Below are positions 18,356-27,098 of a stretch of 64,000 nt of DNA, in pieces (positions within the stretch are counted from its first letter, which is position 1; each line of letters begins with the position of its first letter). Position numbers and translations under genes: made by a program. Where the stretch lies: contig JABLXB010000001.1 of the NCBI GenBank assembly GCA_013178305.1, positions 998,253 to 1,062,252 of the forward strand, in the 5' to 3' direction. The notes under the pieces are model-generated. The model did no database searches. It was not told the DNA's origin and worked only from the letters and a program-made list of their open reading frames with translations. The DNA comes from Bacillota bacterium (GTDB lineage Bacteria; Bacillota; Sulfobacillia; JABLXB01).

Positions 18356-19378
18356 CTAGCTCTGGTCCGCGATATCGAGAACCGCGCGCCCGCTCACAGC
18401 CCCGCTGCTCAAATCCTCCAGCGCACGAGTCGCCTGCTCCAGGGGGTATCTCCTGGATATCAGGGGGGTCAACTGGCCCCGTTCGAGAAGCGTGATCGCC
18501 TCGACGTAGCTCTGCATCGACGAAGCTCTCGACCCCGAAACCGTGATCTGGTGGTGGACGATTTCCGGGGTCGGGATGCTGAACGAAACGTCGCTGGCAT
18601 ATCCCAGCATGATAATCCTGCCGCCGGGCCGCACGAGGCGCAGCGACGTCTTGACCGTGTCTTGCCTTCCGACGGCGTCGATGACGACGTCGAACAACTT
18701 CGCCCCACAGTCGCCCATATCGGAGTGCAGCCTGCACTCGTGCGCACCCAGCTCCGCCGCCTGCTCCAGCTTGGCTGCGGAGACGTCCACCGCCAGGACC
18801 CACGCCCCCACAAGCCGCGCAACCTGGACGGCGTGGATTCCCAGGCCGCCGGCGCCGATGATTGCCACCCTGTCCGCCAAGCCAACGTGGGCCGTGCGCT
18901 TCACTGCCTCGACGCTGGTAGCGATGGCATCCGCGGCGATACCCGCTTCATCGAAACCTACGTTCCCGGGCAAAGGGACGACATTCCGCCCGGGTACCGT
19001 CACATATTCCGCGTATCCGCCGTTACACGTGAAGCCTATCTGGTTGATGAGGTTTTCGCAGAGGGGCTCGTGACCGGTGCGGCACTGGGAACACCGGCCG
19101 CAAGTCGCGTAGAAGTGTACCCCCACCCTCGTTCCGGGTTCGACCCCGCGCACCAACGGGCCCACCCCTTCGACTACCCCGGCGATCTCGTGGCCGAGAA
19201 TGTGAGGGAGGGCGGGGAGCCGTTCCCGTGGAAGCAAGCCCTTGAACAGCTTTACGTCGCTGTAACAAACTCCGCAGCTATGTACCCGCACGAGAACTTC
19301 GTTCCCGGCCGGCGGCCTGACCGGCACATCCTCAACCACGAGCGGCTTGCCGAACTCGTGCATTACCGCTGCTTTCAT
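18356..19378 (-). CDS. Zinc-binding alcohol dehydrogenase (MDR family)
   Basis: The protein has about 340 residues. Catalytic zinc ligands are in SCGVCYSD and GHEIAG, and the structural zinc lobe is CGRCSQCRTGHEPLC. The nucleotide site is IIGAGGLGIHAVQ. It is an NAD(P)-dependent alcohol or polyol dehydrogenase of unknown substrate. The ATG at 19378 overlaps the stop of the upstream DRE-TIM gene (ATGA), so the two are translationally coupled. This coupling suggests it acts on the product of that enzyme or on an intermediate nearby. Confidence 0.92.
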   Translation of the reverse strand: MKAAVMHEFGKPLVVEDVPVRPPAGNEVLVRVHSCGVCYSDVKLFKGLLPRERLPALPHILGHEIAGVVEGVGPLVRGVEPGTRVGVHFYATCGRCSQCRTGHEPLCENLINQIGFTCNGGYAEYVTVPGRNVVPLPGNVGFDEAGIAADAIATSVEAVKRTAHVGLADRVAIIGAGGLGIHAVQVARLVGAWVLAVDVSAAKLEQAAELGAHECRLHSDMGDCGAKLFDVVIDAVGRQDTVKTSLRLVRPGGRIIMLGYASDVSFSIPTPEIVHHQITVSGSRASSMQSYVEAITLLERGQLTPLISRRYPLEQATRALEDLSSGAVSGRAVLDIADQS

Positions 19379-20577
19379 CCGCGCACCTTCTTGACCAGAT
19401 CCAGGAACTCCTCGTCTGTGAGACACGCCTTCTTCTGGGTGCCGAGGCGTTTGACACCGTCAAGTACCGCACCGATCATTTCCTCGGGTATCTCGACGCC
19501 GAGTTCGCGGGCCTTGACGCTTATCGACTCCTTCCCGCTCTTCTTTCCGAGCACGACGTGGATTTGCTGTCCTACCACCTCGGGTTTGTAAGGGAACACG
19601 GCAAGAGGCATCTTGTAAACGACCTCCATGCCCAGGCCGATCTCCCGCATGAACGCGGATTCGCCGACTACCGGCTTATTCCGGGCCAGCTTTATCCTGC
19701 TCAGGTCCTCCACCAGCTTCGACAGGGACGACAACTGCTGGAAGTCAAGTCCCGTTTCCACTCCATACAGGAGCTTGAGTACCAGGGCCACTTCGTCGAG
19801 CGACGCGTTGCCTGTGCGCTCCCCCAGTCCGTTTACGCATACGTGGATGACGCCGGCGCCGCCTTCCACGCCTGCAACTGATGTCGCCGTGGCCAGGCCG
19901 AGGTCGTTGTGTGTATGTACTTCAATCGGGATGTCAACCCAGCTCTTCACCCTGGATACCAGCCACCGGACCGCGGCCGGACTGGCGCAGCCGGTCGTGT
20001 CGATCACGGCCATCGAGTCGGGTTTCCCCTGCGCCATCACGATGTCCACCAACCTGCGCAGGAAGCCCATATCCGCCCTCGTGGTGTCGAACGGGAAGAA
20101 GCAGACGTTCAGTCCCTGGTCCTTCGCGTAACTGACTGCCTTCACAGCCCGCTCGATGGCCTCTTCCTCGGTCCAGCCGAGCTGGTACTTGATCTTGGGC
20201 ACACCGCTCGGGCTTTCAATGACGACGTGGGAAACCCCACATTCAACCGCTTTGTCGATGTCCCCTTTGGTTGCGCGGCAGAACGCGTAGATCTTCGATC
20301 CCAGGTTCATCTTGACGATCTCCTTGATGGCCTGGGCATCCTCGTCCGACACCGCCGGCATCCCGGCTTCAATCCGCTGGACGCCTGCCTCGGCGAGCTT
20401 TGCCGCGATCCGAACCTTTTCGTCCTTGCGGAACACCACGCCGGGTGTCTGTTCGCCGTCCCTGAGGGTGGCGTCGTGGAACTCGACTCTGCGATCTACC
20501 GGTGGTTTGACCCCGCCTTCGAAATCAAACGGGCTGACCCACCAGTCTTCGGACCTCCAAGCACCTGTTTCAGCCAT
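19375..20577 (-). CDS. DRE-TIM metallolyase: homocitrate/isopropylmalate synthase-like
   Basis: The 400-residue protein is an HMGL-like TIM barrel. HDATLRDGEQTPGVVF is the DRE motif, HTHNDLGLATATS gives the metal-binding HxH, and VNGLGERTGNASLDEV is typical of homocitrate and isopropylmalate synthases. These enzymes condense acetyl-CoA with a 2-oxo acid. It has a C-terminal tail with the LGKKSGKESI motif found in homocitrate/citramalate synthase relatives. It is not in a leucine or lysine operon: it sits between a D-2-hydroxyacid dehydrogenase and two alcohol dehydrogenases in a transporter-linked gene set, so a catabolic or lyase-direction role is possible. Confidence 0.88.
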   Translation of the reverse strand: MAETGAWRSEDWWVSPFDFEGGVKPPVDRRVEFHDATLRDGEQTPGVVFRKDEKVRIAAKLAEAGVQRIEAGMPAVSDEDAQAIKEIVKMNLGSKIYAFCRATKGDIDKAVECGVSHVVIESPSGVPKIKYQLGWTEEEAIERAVKAVSYAKDQGLNVCFFPFDTTRADMGFLRRLVDIVMAQGKPDSMAVIDTTGCASPAAVRWLVSRVKSWVDIPIEVHTHNDLGLATATSVAGVEGGAGVIHVCVNGLGERTGNASLDEVALVLKLLYGVETGLDFQQLSSLSKLVEDLSRIKLARNKPVVGESAFMREIGLGMEVVYKMPLAVFPYKPEVVGQQIHVVLGKKSGKESISVKARELGVEIPEEMIGAVLDGVKRLGTQKKACLTDEEFLDLVKKVRG

Positions 20578-20593
20578 CCGACTTCCCTCCCGC

Positions 20594-21541
20594 TCAATAG
20601 ACAGGGTACAGAGGATTCCCCGTCTCGATTGCCGCTACAACGTTTTGCGCAGCCACGAGGCTTGTCCTCGAAATGGCCTCGTAGCTGTATCCCCCCATGT
20701 GTGGGGTCAATACGACGTTCTCCAACCCGGTCAGGGGGTTATCGGGTTTGACGGGCTCGCTCTGGAACACGTCGAGTCCGGCTCCCGAAATCCATCCCTC
20801 CTTAAGCGCCTTGTACAGGGCCTGCTCGTCCACTACCTCTCCCCTGGACGTGTTGATGAGGACCGCCGTCTTCTTCATCCTGCGCAAAGTCGCCTCATCG
20901 ATCAGGCCTCTCGTCTTGTCGGTCAGCGGCACGTGAAGGCTCAGGAAGTCGCTCTGCTCAAGGCACTCGTCGAAGCCGACCAGTGTTACGCCTTTGATGC
21001 TCTCCGATCCGGAGTAAGCCACATCGTATCCTATGACACGCATACCGAGGGCGGCCGCAATTTCCCCCAGGATCACGCCGATCGATCCGATCCCGACGAG
21101 GCCGAGGGTCTTCCCCTTCACTTCCGTCCCAAACAGGGGGCCCCACTTGCCGGTCCTCACGGCTTCATCCGCGACCAGCAGCCTCCTGGCGGAGGCCAGC
21201 AGCAGGAGCAGAGCGAGCTCGGCTACGGTCCTGGCGCTCTCGTAAGGGGCGTTGGCCACCATGATGCCCGCCCGCTTCGCGGCTGCCAGGTCGATGTTGT
21301 CTACACCGATCCCATGCTTCGATATGATTCGCAGGCGGGGTGCGCCCGCCAGCACATTCGCGTCGAACTTTTCCAGCCCGACGATTGCCGCATCACAATC
21401 GGCCAGTCTTACGCCGATCTCGGTGGGGTTCGCCGGATACGCGCTGAGCCGGGCTACTTCGAACCCATGGCCGGTTAGATACTCCACGGCCGTCGAATCG
21501 TATTTCGCGAACGTGGGTGTGGTAACGAGTACTTTGGGCAT
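20594..21541 (-). CDS. D-2-hydroxyacid dehydrogenase (phosphoglycerate dehydrogenase-like)
   Basis: The 315-residue protein has the two-domain D-2-hydroxyacid dehydrogenase layout and no ACT domain. The NAD site is GLVGIGSIGVILGEIAA, and the catalytic Arg (NTSRGEVVDE), Glu and His (LTPHMGGYS) are present. Family members interconvert 2-oxo acids and D-2-hydroxy acids with NAD. The start codon follows directly on the TRAP permease stop, with AGGAG 12 nt upstream. Despite its similarity to SerA there is no serine biosynthesis context; it more likely handles a hydroxy- or oxo-acid of the pathway encoded here. Confidence 0.9.
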   Translation of the reverse strand: MPKVLVTTPTFAKYDSTAVEYLTGHGFEVARLSAYPANPTEIGVRLADCDAAIVGLEKFDANVLAGAPRLRIISKHGIGVDNIDLAAAKRAGIMVANAPYESARTVAELALLLLLASARRLLVADEAVRTGKWGPLFGTEVKGKTLGLVGIGSIGVILGEIAAALGMRVIGYDVAYSGSESIKGVTLVGFDECLEQSDFLSLHVPLTDKTRGLIDEATLRRMKKTAVLINTSRGEVVDEQALYKALKEGWISGAGLDVFQSEPVKPDNPLTGLENVVLTPHMGGYSYEAISRTSLVAAQNVVAAIETGNPLYPVY

Positions 21542-23473
21542 TCAGTCTGCACTCCTAATACCTGAGCCGGATCGTCTAACTCCTGCGGTCAAGTAGTGTA
21601 GGGTAAGCCCGGCGGCAAGACAACCAAGGCCGATCAGGTCAGTCTTGATCTCCGCTATCATGAGGAGCACACCGCCGGCCAGCAGGACCGCTCTGACGGC
21701 CGGAGCGACCGGCCTGGAGAGCCATCCTTCCAGGGCTACGGAGAGCGCGAACACGCCGAGTGTGGAGGTCAGGCACGACCACGCCACCCAACCCGGCGAT
21801 CCCATGAGCAGTAGTCCCGGTGTATATACAAACATGAAGGGAACCAGGAACCCGACTATGCCGAGTTTCGCGGCCGTCAGGGCGACCTGGATCGGGCTCG
21901 TCCTGGCTATGGCTGCTGCGGGGTACGCGACGAGCGCCACTGGTGGAGTTATGCCGCTCACACAGGCGAAGTAGAATATGAACATGTGAGCCTGCAGAGG
22001 TGAAATCCCCATCTTCGTCAGAGCAGGCCCCATGACCGCCGCCGAAATGAGGTAGCATGCAGTCGTCGGAAGGCCCATGCTCAAGATGACCACGATGACA
22101 GCCGTTAGCACGAGCGCGAGGAAGAGCGACCCGTGTGACAGGCTCACAATCGCCGTCGAAAGCTTTAATCCGACCCCGGTGAGCGATATCATCGCGACTA
22201 CGATGCCTGCGCACGCGCAGGAAGCGATGACCTCCATACACCCTTTCGTACCGTCGGCAAGGGCACCGAGTAATCCCTTCCACGAAAGCCTGGTGTCTTT
22301 ACGCAGGAATGAGACCGCCACCGCCGTGTAGATCGCGAATAGCGCAGCCCTTATCGCAGTGGTCTGGACTATTACCAGCTCGTAAAGGAGGACCAGGAGC
22401 GGAATGATCAGATGGCCGCGGGTCCTCCAGATGGCTTTGGGATCGGGGAGCTCGCAGGAGGGAAGACCTTTCAGGCCCATTCTGCCCGCCTCAAGGTCGA
22501 TCATCAGGTAGACCGCCAGGAAGTACAGTATCGCGGGCAAAGCGGCGGAAATCGCGATTTTCGAGTAGGGCATGGATACCATTTCCGCCATCAGGAAAGC
22601 CCCCGCCCCCATCACGGGAGGCATGATCTGCCCCCCCGTTGACGCAACCGCCTCGACGGCCCCGGCGAAGTGGGGAAGGAACCCTGTACTCTTCATCAAC
22701 GGGATGGTAAACGTGCCGGTCGCCACGACGTTTGCGATGCCGCTGCCCGAAATCGTCCCGAACAGGGCGCTGGCGAACACGGCAACCTTCGCGGGGCCGC
22801 CCCTCAGGCGCCCTGCCCCCGCGTACGCGAGGTCCGTGTAGAACTTGCCGGTCCCCGTCGCGTTCAACACAGCTCCGAAGAGGATGAATAACAGGACGAA
22901 GGTGGAAGACGCCCCGATCGGGATGCCGTAGATGCCGTCAATGCTGAACGCCTGGCTGATTATCCTGGCCAGCGGGTAGCTCTTGGCACGCAGCGGTCCC
23001 GGGAAAAACGACGCAAACTTCGCGTACAGTACCAGTACAAGCGTGAGGATGGTTAACGGTAACCCGACTAGCCGCCTGACCATTTCCAGTATCAGTACTA
23101 TGGCGACGGCCCCGAGCACGAGATCGCCCGCAGTGGGCGAAACTCCCGCTCTCAACACGAAATCCTCGTTCTGGGTCAACACGTAAAACGTCGTCACGAC
23201 GCCCGCGATCGCCATGAGCCAGTCCAGGGGAGAAACCGCCTTGCGTCCGCTGAACGGGGCGTACAACAAGGGCACGATAATGAATGCTACCATCAAGTGG
23301 AGCGCCCTGAGCTCCAGGACGGACGTTGCCCGGATACCGAGTGAATAGACGTGATACAGGCTCGACAGCACCGCCACGCCCGCGACGATCGCAGCGGCCG
23401 CGCCAGTCAGATTACGCTTGAGGCTATCCGAGGGCTCTTCGAGAATCCTTGTGCTGTCTTCTGACCTGGCCAA
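21542..23473 (-). CDS. TRAP transporter fused permease (4TM/12TM, TAXI type)
   Basis: The protein has about 643 residues in many hydrophobic segments. It has the DctQ-like and DctM-like parts fused, as in TRAP carriers that work with TAXI binding proteins: FGTISGSGIANVVATG, ASTGGQIMPPVMGAGAF and SMGLPTTACYLISAAVMGPAL. It imports small organic acids using the ion gradient. The start is taken at the TTG at 23473, because AGGGGGT lies about 9 nt upstream; the open frame extends to 23530 but overlaps the intergenic hairpin. Its binding protein is encoded just upstream. Confidence 0.92.
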   Translation of the reverse strand: MARSEDSTRILEEPSDSLKRNLTGAAAAIVAGVAVLSSLYHVYSLGIRATSVLELRALHLMVAFIIVPLLYAPFSGRKAVSPLDWLMAIAGVVTTFYVLTQNEDFVLRAGVSPTAGDLVLGAVAIVLILEMVRRLVGLPLTILTLVLVLYAKFASFFPGPLRAKSYPLARIISQAFSIDGIYGIPIGASSTFVLLFILFGAVLNATGTGKFYTDLAYAGAGRLRGGPAKVAVFASALFGTISGSGIANVVATGTFTIPLMKSTGFLPHFAGAVEAVASTGGQIMPPVMGAGAFLMAEMVSMPYSKIAISAALPAILYFLAVYLMIDLEAGRMGLKGLPSCELPDPKAIWRTRGHLIIPLLVLLYELVIVQTTAIRAALFAIYTAVAVSFLRKDTRLSWKGLLGALADGTKGCMEVIASCACAGIVVAMISLTGVGLKLSTAIVSLSHGSLFLALVLTAVIVVILSMGLPTTACYLISAAVMGPALTKMGISPLQAHMFIFYFACVSGITPPVALVAYPAAAIARTSPIQVALTAAKLGIVGFLVPFMFVYTPGLLLMGSPGWVAWSCLTSTLGVFALSVALEGWLSRPVAPAVRAVLLAGGVLLMIAEIKTDLIGLGCLAAGLTLHYLTAGVRRSGSGIRSAD

Positions 23474-23524
23474 GTCCAGATTACCCCCTATCTGCAACAA
23501 ACAGCGCTGCAGCCCGAAGAACTG

Positions 23525-23562
23525 GCCCACCGCGCCGGTGAAGGGCCTACGGCGCGGTGGGC
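23525..23562. repeat. Perfect 13-bp inverted repeat between the TAXI binding protein and the permease
   Basis: GCCCACCGCGCCG (23525-23537) and CGGCGCGGTGGGC (23550-23562) form a flawless stem with a 12-nt loop, inside the operon and without a U-tract. It sits where a binding protein is followed by its permease, so an mRNA-stability or attenuation element that gives excess binding protein is the best guess. Confidence 0.6.
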
Positions 23563-23569
23563 GTGGCGC

Positions 23570-24628
23570 TTACTTGGGTGGCGGCGGGAGTACCGGGAGC
23601 TTTACGCCCTTCTCCTTGTAGTACTTCTCGGCTCCAGGATGGAGCGGCAGATTCATGAACTGCACGTTCTCCAAAGCGCACTGCTTGAAGCTCGAGTGCG
23701 CCTTCTGTATGATGTCGATGTTCTGGTAAACCGACTTCACAGCATTATACACGAAGTCTTCAGGAAGGTCCGGCGAGCATATCATGAAGTTCCAGCCCTG
23801 GAAGACCTTATAGTCCTTGGTCAGCCCTTTATAGGTGCCGGCCTTCAGCGTGCCGATGTTGTAGTAGGGGTTGGCTTCCTTGAACTTGTTCAGGTCCGCG
23901 TCCGAGATCTCGATGAACCTGAGCTTCTGGGATATCTCCAGCTCCTGAATAAACCCTGCTGGATGGCCGGCGAGGTAGAATACGGCGTCCACCAGCCCGT
24001 CCCTCACCATTCCCCCGGTATCTTCCCAGCTGGCGTTGACTATCTTGGCGGGTTTGATCTTATAGAACTCGAGGAGCTGCCGCCCGGTGACGTCGCTGCC
24101 GCCGCCGGCGTATCCGAAGGCTACCGTCTTGCCCTGGAGATCCATGACCGACTTGACGGGAGAGTTGTCCTTCGTGAACCAAACGCCCTCGTACGAGTAA
24201 GAGGGGACTACCGACGCCACCTTCTTGTAGGAGACGCCCTTGGCCCAGGAGAGCCCGTAGTAACCGGGGTACGTCTGCAGGCTCGACGTAATGCCGAACT
24301 CGATCTGGGCCTTGTCCACCATCTGCATGTTCTGTGAAGACCCGCCCGGTTCCACGTTCATCTGCAGCCCGTCGAAGCCTTTCATGGTGGCCTCGGCGAA
24401 CGCCGCGCAGAAGTTGATGAATAGGCTGCCCGCAGGCCCACTCCCCACGGACATGATGGTCTTGGGGGGCTTCGGCTTGCTAGGGCCCGAGCTTGGTGCC
24501 GGGGCCTGCGCGGGAGTCCCGCTCTTGGGCTGCTCCTTGGCAGGCTGGCCGGGTTGCTGGGAGCAGCCCGCCAGGCCGGATACTAACGCAACGACTAGAA
24601 GTAACGCAACCGTACGAATAATCCTCAT
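23570..24628 (-). CDS. TAXI-family TRAP transporter substrate-binding lipoprotein
   Basis: The protein has about 352 residues. The signal peptide ends in the lipobox SGLAGC, followed by a Pro/Lys/Gln-rich linker. The TAXI domain begins MSVGSGPAGSLFINFCAAFAEA and has EPGGSSQNMQMV, FGITSSLQTY and VDAVFYLAGHPAGFIQEL. TAXI proteins bind small carboxylates or amino acids such as glutamate. The ATG at 24628 follows GGGAGGG. Because the neighbouring enzymes open rings and cleave amides, the ligand may be an amide or imide carboxylate; this is inference. Confidence 0.93.
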   Translation of the reverse strand: MRIIRTVALLLVVALVSGLAGCSQQPGQPAKEQPKSGTPAQAPAPSSGPSKPKPPKTIMSVGSGPAGSLFINFCAAFAEATMKGFDGLQMNVEPGGSSQNMQMVDKAQIEFGITSSLQTYPGYYGLSWAKGVSYKKVASVVPSYSYEGVWFTKDNSPVKSVMDLQGKTVAFGYAGGGSDVTGRQLLEFYKIKPAKIVNASWEDTGGMVRDGLVDAVFYLAGHPAGFIQELEISQKLRFIEISDADLNKFKEANPYYNIGTLKAGTYKGLTKDYKVFQGWNFMICSPDLPEDFVYNAVKSVYQNIDIIQKAHSSFKQCALENVQFMNLPLHPGAEKYYKEKGVKLPVLPPPPK

Positions 24629-24698
24629 CGTCTCATACCCTCCCTGTTGTGAATGCTGTAGATTCGAGAGAACTGTCGAACCAGGACCAGGTCCCCTT

Positions 24699-26072
24699 TC
24701 ACCCCCTGTGAAGGTATTCGGCCGTGTGGCGCTTTTCCAGGACCCGCCCATCCCGCATGGCAACGACGCCCCTCACGATGGTCGCGGTCGGGACTCCTCT
24801 GACTTTCATCCCTTCGTACAAAATGTAGTCGCTGAACATGTCGTAGTCTTTGACCGACAGGGTGGCCTCTCTGTCAAGGTCCACTATCACCAGGTCGGCA
24901 TCCGAGCCGACGCGTATGTCGCCCTTTCTCGGATGGAGGCCATAGAGCACAGCCGCATTATAGGAAGTGAGTTCAGCTACACGCTGAAGGGGTAAATCGC
25001 GCTTGAAGTGGCCTTCCGTCAACATCACGGGCAGCAGGAAGGGCGAGCCGGGAGCCCCCGCGGCCGGTTTCCACACACTCCCCATTTTGGCCTGGAGTTT
25101 CCTCGGCACGTGGTCCGAACCGATGGAGTCGACCGTTCCATCCTTCACTCCTTCCCACAGCGCTTCGGCGTCTTGCTTGCCGCGAATCGGCGGCCGGAGC
25201 TTTGCCTCCGGGTTGAGGATCACGCACGAGCCGACGGCCAGATATGGGTGACAGACCTCAACGCTTATGCCTTTCCAGGAGGTCTTCGCCTCCCTTACGG
25301 CATCCAAACCGGCTCTTGAGGTCAAATGCAGGATGTTCAGCCGGGCGCCCGTATGCCTGGCGAGGAACGAGATCCTTCTGATCGCCTCGGCTTCCGCAAC
25401 AGGGGGTCTGGACTGAGCCCATGCCTCCATGTCATCCCGCTGCTGTGCGACCAGGCAGGCCTTGATACGGTTCACGATCTCGATGTTCTCGCAATGAGCT
25501 ATAGCCAGGGCCTCGGGGAATTTCGCCACCTTCTCCAGGGCGTCGAGCAGAAACCCGTCGGTTAGGCTGGGGCAATTGAAGGGTTTGCCGCCGAAGCCGG
25601 TCGTCATGGCCTCTTCCCCGCGATAGGTCATGTACAGCTTGAAGGACGTGGCGCCCCATTCACGGACGTACTTGGGTACCGCCGCCAGGTGCTCGTCTGT
25701 TAACAGGACGATGTGGAATCCGAAGTCCGTGTAGGACGACTGCTCCGCGGCGGCCTTGACCTGTTCGAACGTCTCATCGTAGGGCGTCGGCTCCCTGAGG
25801 AAAAATAGTATGGTTGTAACCCCGCCGAACAGAGCGGAGCGGGTTTCGGTCACGAGGTCCTGCTCACCCGCGCCTATACCGATGTGCGAGTGAGGCTCAA
25901 CCACTCCCGGAAACACGAACCTGCCGGCCGCGTCGATCTTCTCCCGTGCGGTCAGGTTCACTATTGGGTCCGTGAGTGCGACGATCTTGCCGCCCGAGAT
26001 CCCTACGTTGCCCCTCACAAGACCGGATCGAGGTATGACCAGGGTCCCGTTTTCTATCACCAGGTCCAGCAT
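24699..26072 (-). CDS. Dihydropyrimidinase/hydantoinase/dihydroorotase-type amidohydrolase
   Basis: The 457-residue protein is a cyclic amidohydrolase of the urease superfamily. It has the full binuclear metal set: HSHIG after VFPGVVEP, the carbamylated lysine in SFKLYMTY, histidines in IAHCEN and ILHLTS, and the aspartate in GSDHVPR. Family members hydrolyse cyclic amides or ureides (dihydropyrimidines, hydantoins, allantoin, dihydroorotate). No pyr or purine genes are near. It lies between the asparaginase-like gene and the TAXI binding protein, so I infer that it opens the ring of the imported compound or acts next in its pathway. Confidence 0.9.
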   Translation of the reverse strand: MLDLVIENGTLVIPRSGLVRGNVGISGGKIVALTDPIVNLTAREKIDAAGRFVFPGVVEPHSHIGIGAGEQDLVTETRSALFGGVTTILFFLREPTPYDETFEQVKAAAEQSSYTDFGFHIVLLTDEHLAAVPKYVREWGATSFKLYMTYRGEEAMTTGFGGKPFNCPSLTDGFLLDALEKVAKFPEALAIAHCENIEIVNRIKACLVAQQRDDMEAWAQSRPPVAEAEAIRRISFLARHTGARLNILHLTSRAGLDAVREAKTSWKGISVEVCHPYLAVGSCVILNPEAKLRPPIRGKQDAEALWEGVKDGTVDSIGSDHVPRKLQAKMGSVWKPAAGAPGSPFLLPVMLTEGHFKRDLPLQRVAELTSYNAAVLYGLHPRKGDIRVGSDADLVIVDLDREATLSVKDYDMFSDYILYEGMKVRGVPTATIVRGVVAMRDGRVLEKRHTAEYLHRG

Positions 26073-26103
26073 TGCAGCAGGACACCCCGCCCTCGTCGTG
26101 AAT

Positions 26104-27093
26104 TCACGGAGCCAATGAAGCGAAGACCGCCCCGATCTCCGCGGTCGTGCGACAGGTTGCCAGAGCCACCATAAGCAGGATTCGCGCCTTCTGGGCGGGG
26201 AGGTCGCCCGCGAGAATCACTCCGCACCTGGCCAGGTCGGCCGGTCCACAACCTCCACCGGCCCCGGGTGAGGTTCTGCCCCCGATTGACCTGGGCGCCA
26301 TCACGATCGGGAAATCCCGTGCCCGCAGCTCTTCGACCGCCGCCATCATGCTGGGAGTCACCCCACCGTTACCGGGGAACGCCTCAATGACAACTCCCCT
26401 TGCCCCGCTGTCGACTGAAGCCTTAAGGAGCCTCGCATCGGAACCGAGAACGACTTTCACGAGGTCCACGCGTGGTTCGACCCCATCCGAAAACGCCCTT
26501 CTGAACAGGGGGGCCCTGTAGAATACCACGCCAGTTTTGCTCACCAGTCCGATGGGGCCCAGGTTGGGGGACTTGAACGCCCCGACGTCCGACTTGTGCG
26601 TCTTGACCACGTCGCGGGCGGCGTGGACCTCCCCGTTCATGCACACCACAACGCCCTTCCCGCGTGCGTATTCCGAGGTCGCGACTATCACGGAGTAGAG
26701 GACGTTCCTCGGCCCATCGCTATCGGGTTCCGAGGCACTGTACATGGCGCCGGTGAACACAACGGGTTTGTCGGATGAATGGAGGAGATCCGCCAGGTAG
26801 GCAGTCTCCTCCATGGTAGCCGTTCCCTGGATAACCACGGCACCGGCCGTCTCGTCGCCCGCCAGCCTGTCCTGAACAGTCTTCATCAGGTGGACCACCG
26901 TGTCAGGGTCCAGCGCAAAGCTCAGTACGCTGCTGAACTCCAGGACCTGCACGTCGGCGCGTTCCAGCAGGCCGGGTATGGAGCCCACGAGCTCCGCTCC
27001 CGTCACGGCGGGCTTGTAGCCCTCACTGCCGGTGGACCTGGACAGGATGGTGCCCCCGGTCGAGACTATCAGGACCCCAGGTTTAGCAGGCAT
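26104..27093 (-). CDS. Asparaginase-fold amidase/racemase-like protein with altered active site
   Basis: The protein has about 329 residues and the L-asparaginase fold. VSTGGTI carries the first catalytic threonine (Thr12), and the ARDVVKT region keeps the lysine of the second triad. The second motif reads QGTATMEET (residues 89-97), where classical enzymes have HGTDTMEET: the catalytic aspartate is alanine at residue 92 and the preceding histidine is glutamine. Simple asparaginase activity is therefore doubtful; another amide, or a racemase-like reaction, is possible. The ATG at 27093 lies 5 nt after the peptidase stop codon. Confidence 0.85.
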   Translation of the reverse strand: MPAKPGVLIVSTGGTILSRSTGSEGYKPAVTGAELVGSIPGLLERADVQVLEFSSVLSFALDPDTVVHLMKTVQDRLAGDETAGAVVIQGTATMEETAYLADLLHSSDKPVVFTGAMYSASEPDSDGPRNVLYSVIVATSEYARGKGVVVCMNGEVHAARDVVKTHKSDVGAFKSPNLGPIGLVSKTGVVFYRAPLFRRAFSDGVEPRVDLVKVVLGSDARLLKASVDSGARGVVIEAFPGNGGVTPSMMAAVEELRARDFPIVMAPRSIGGRTSPGAGGGCGPADLARCGVILAGDLPAQKARILLMVALATCRTTAEIGAVFASLAP

Positions 27094-27098
27094 AGGTC

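Noticed and set aside
20594-21541. Serine biosynthesis enzyme SerA.
   Set aside because: It has no ACT domain and no serC or serB neighbours, and it lies within a catabolic transporter operon; a general D-2-hydroxyacid dehydrogenase is the safer call.
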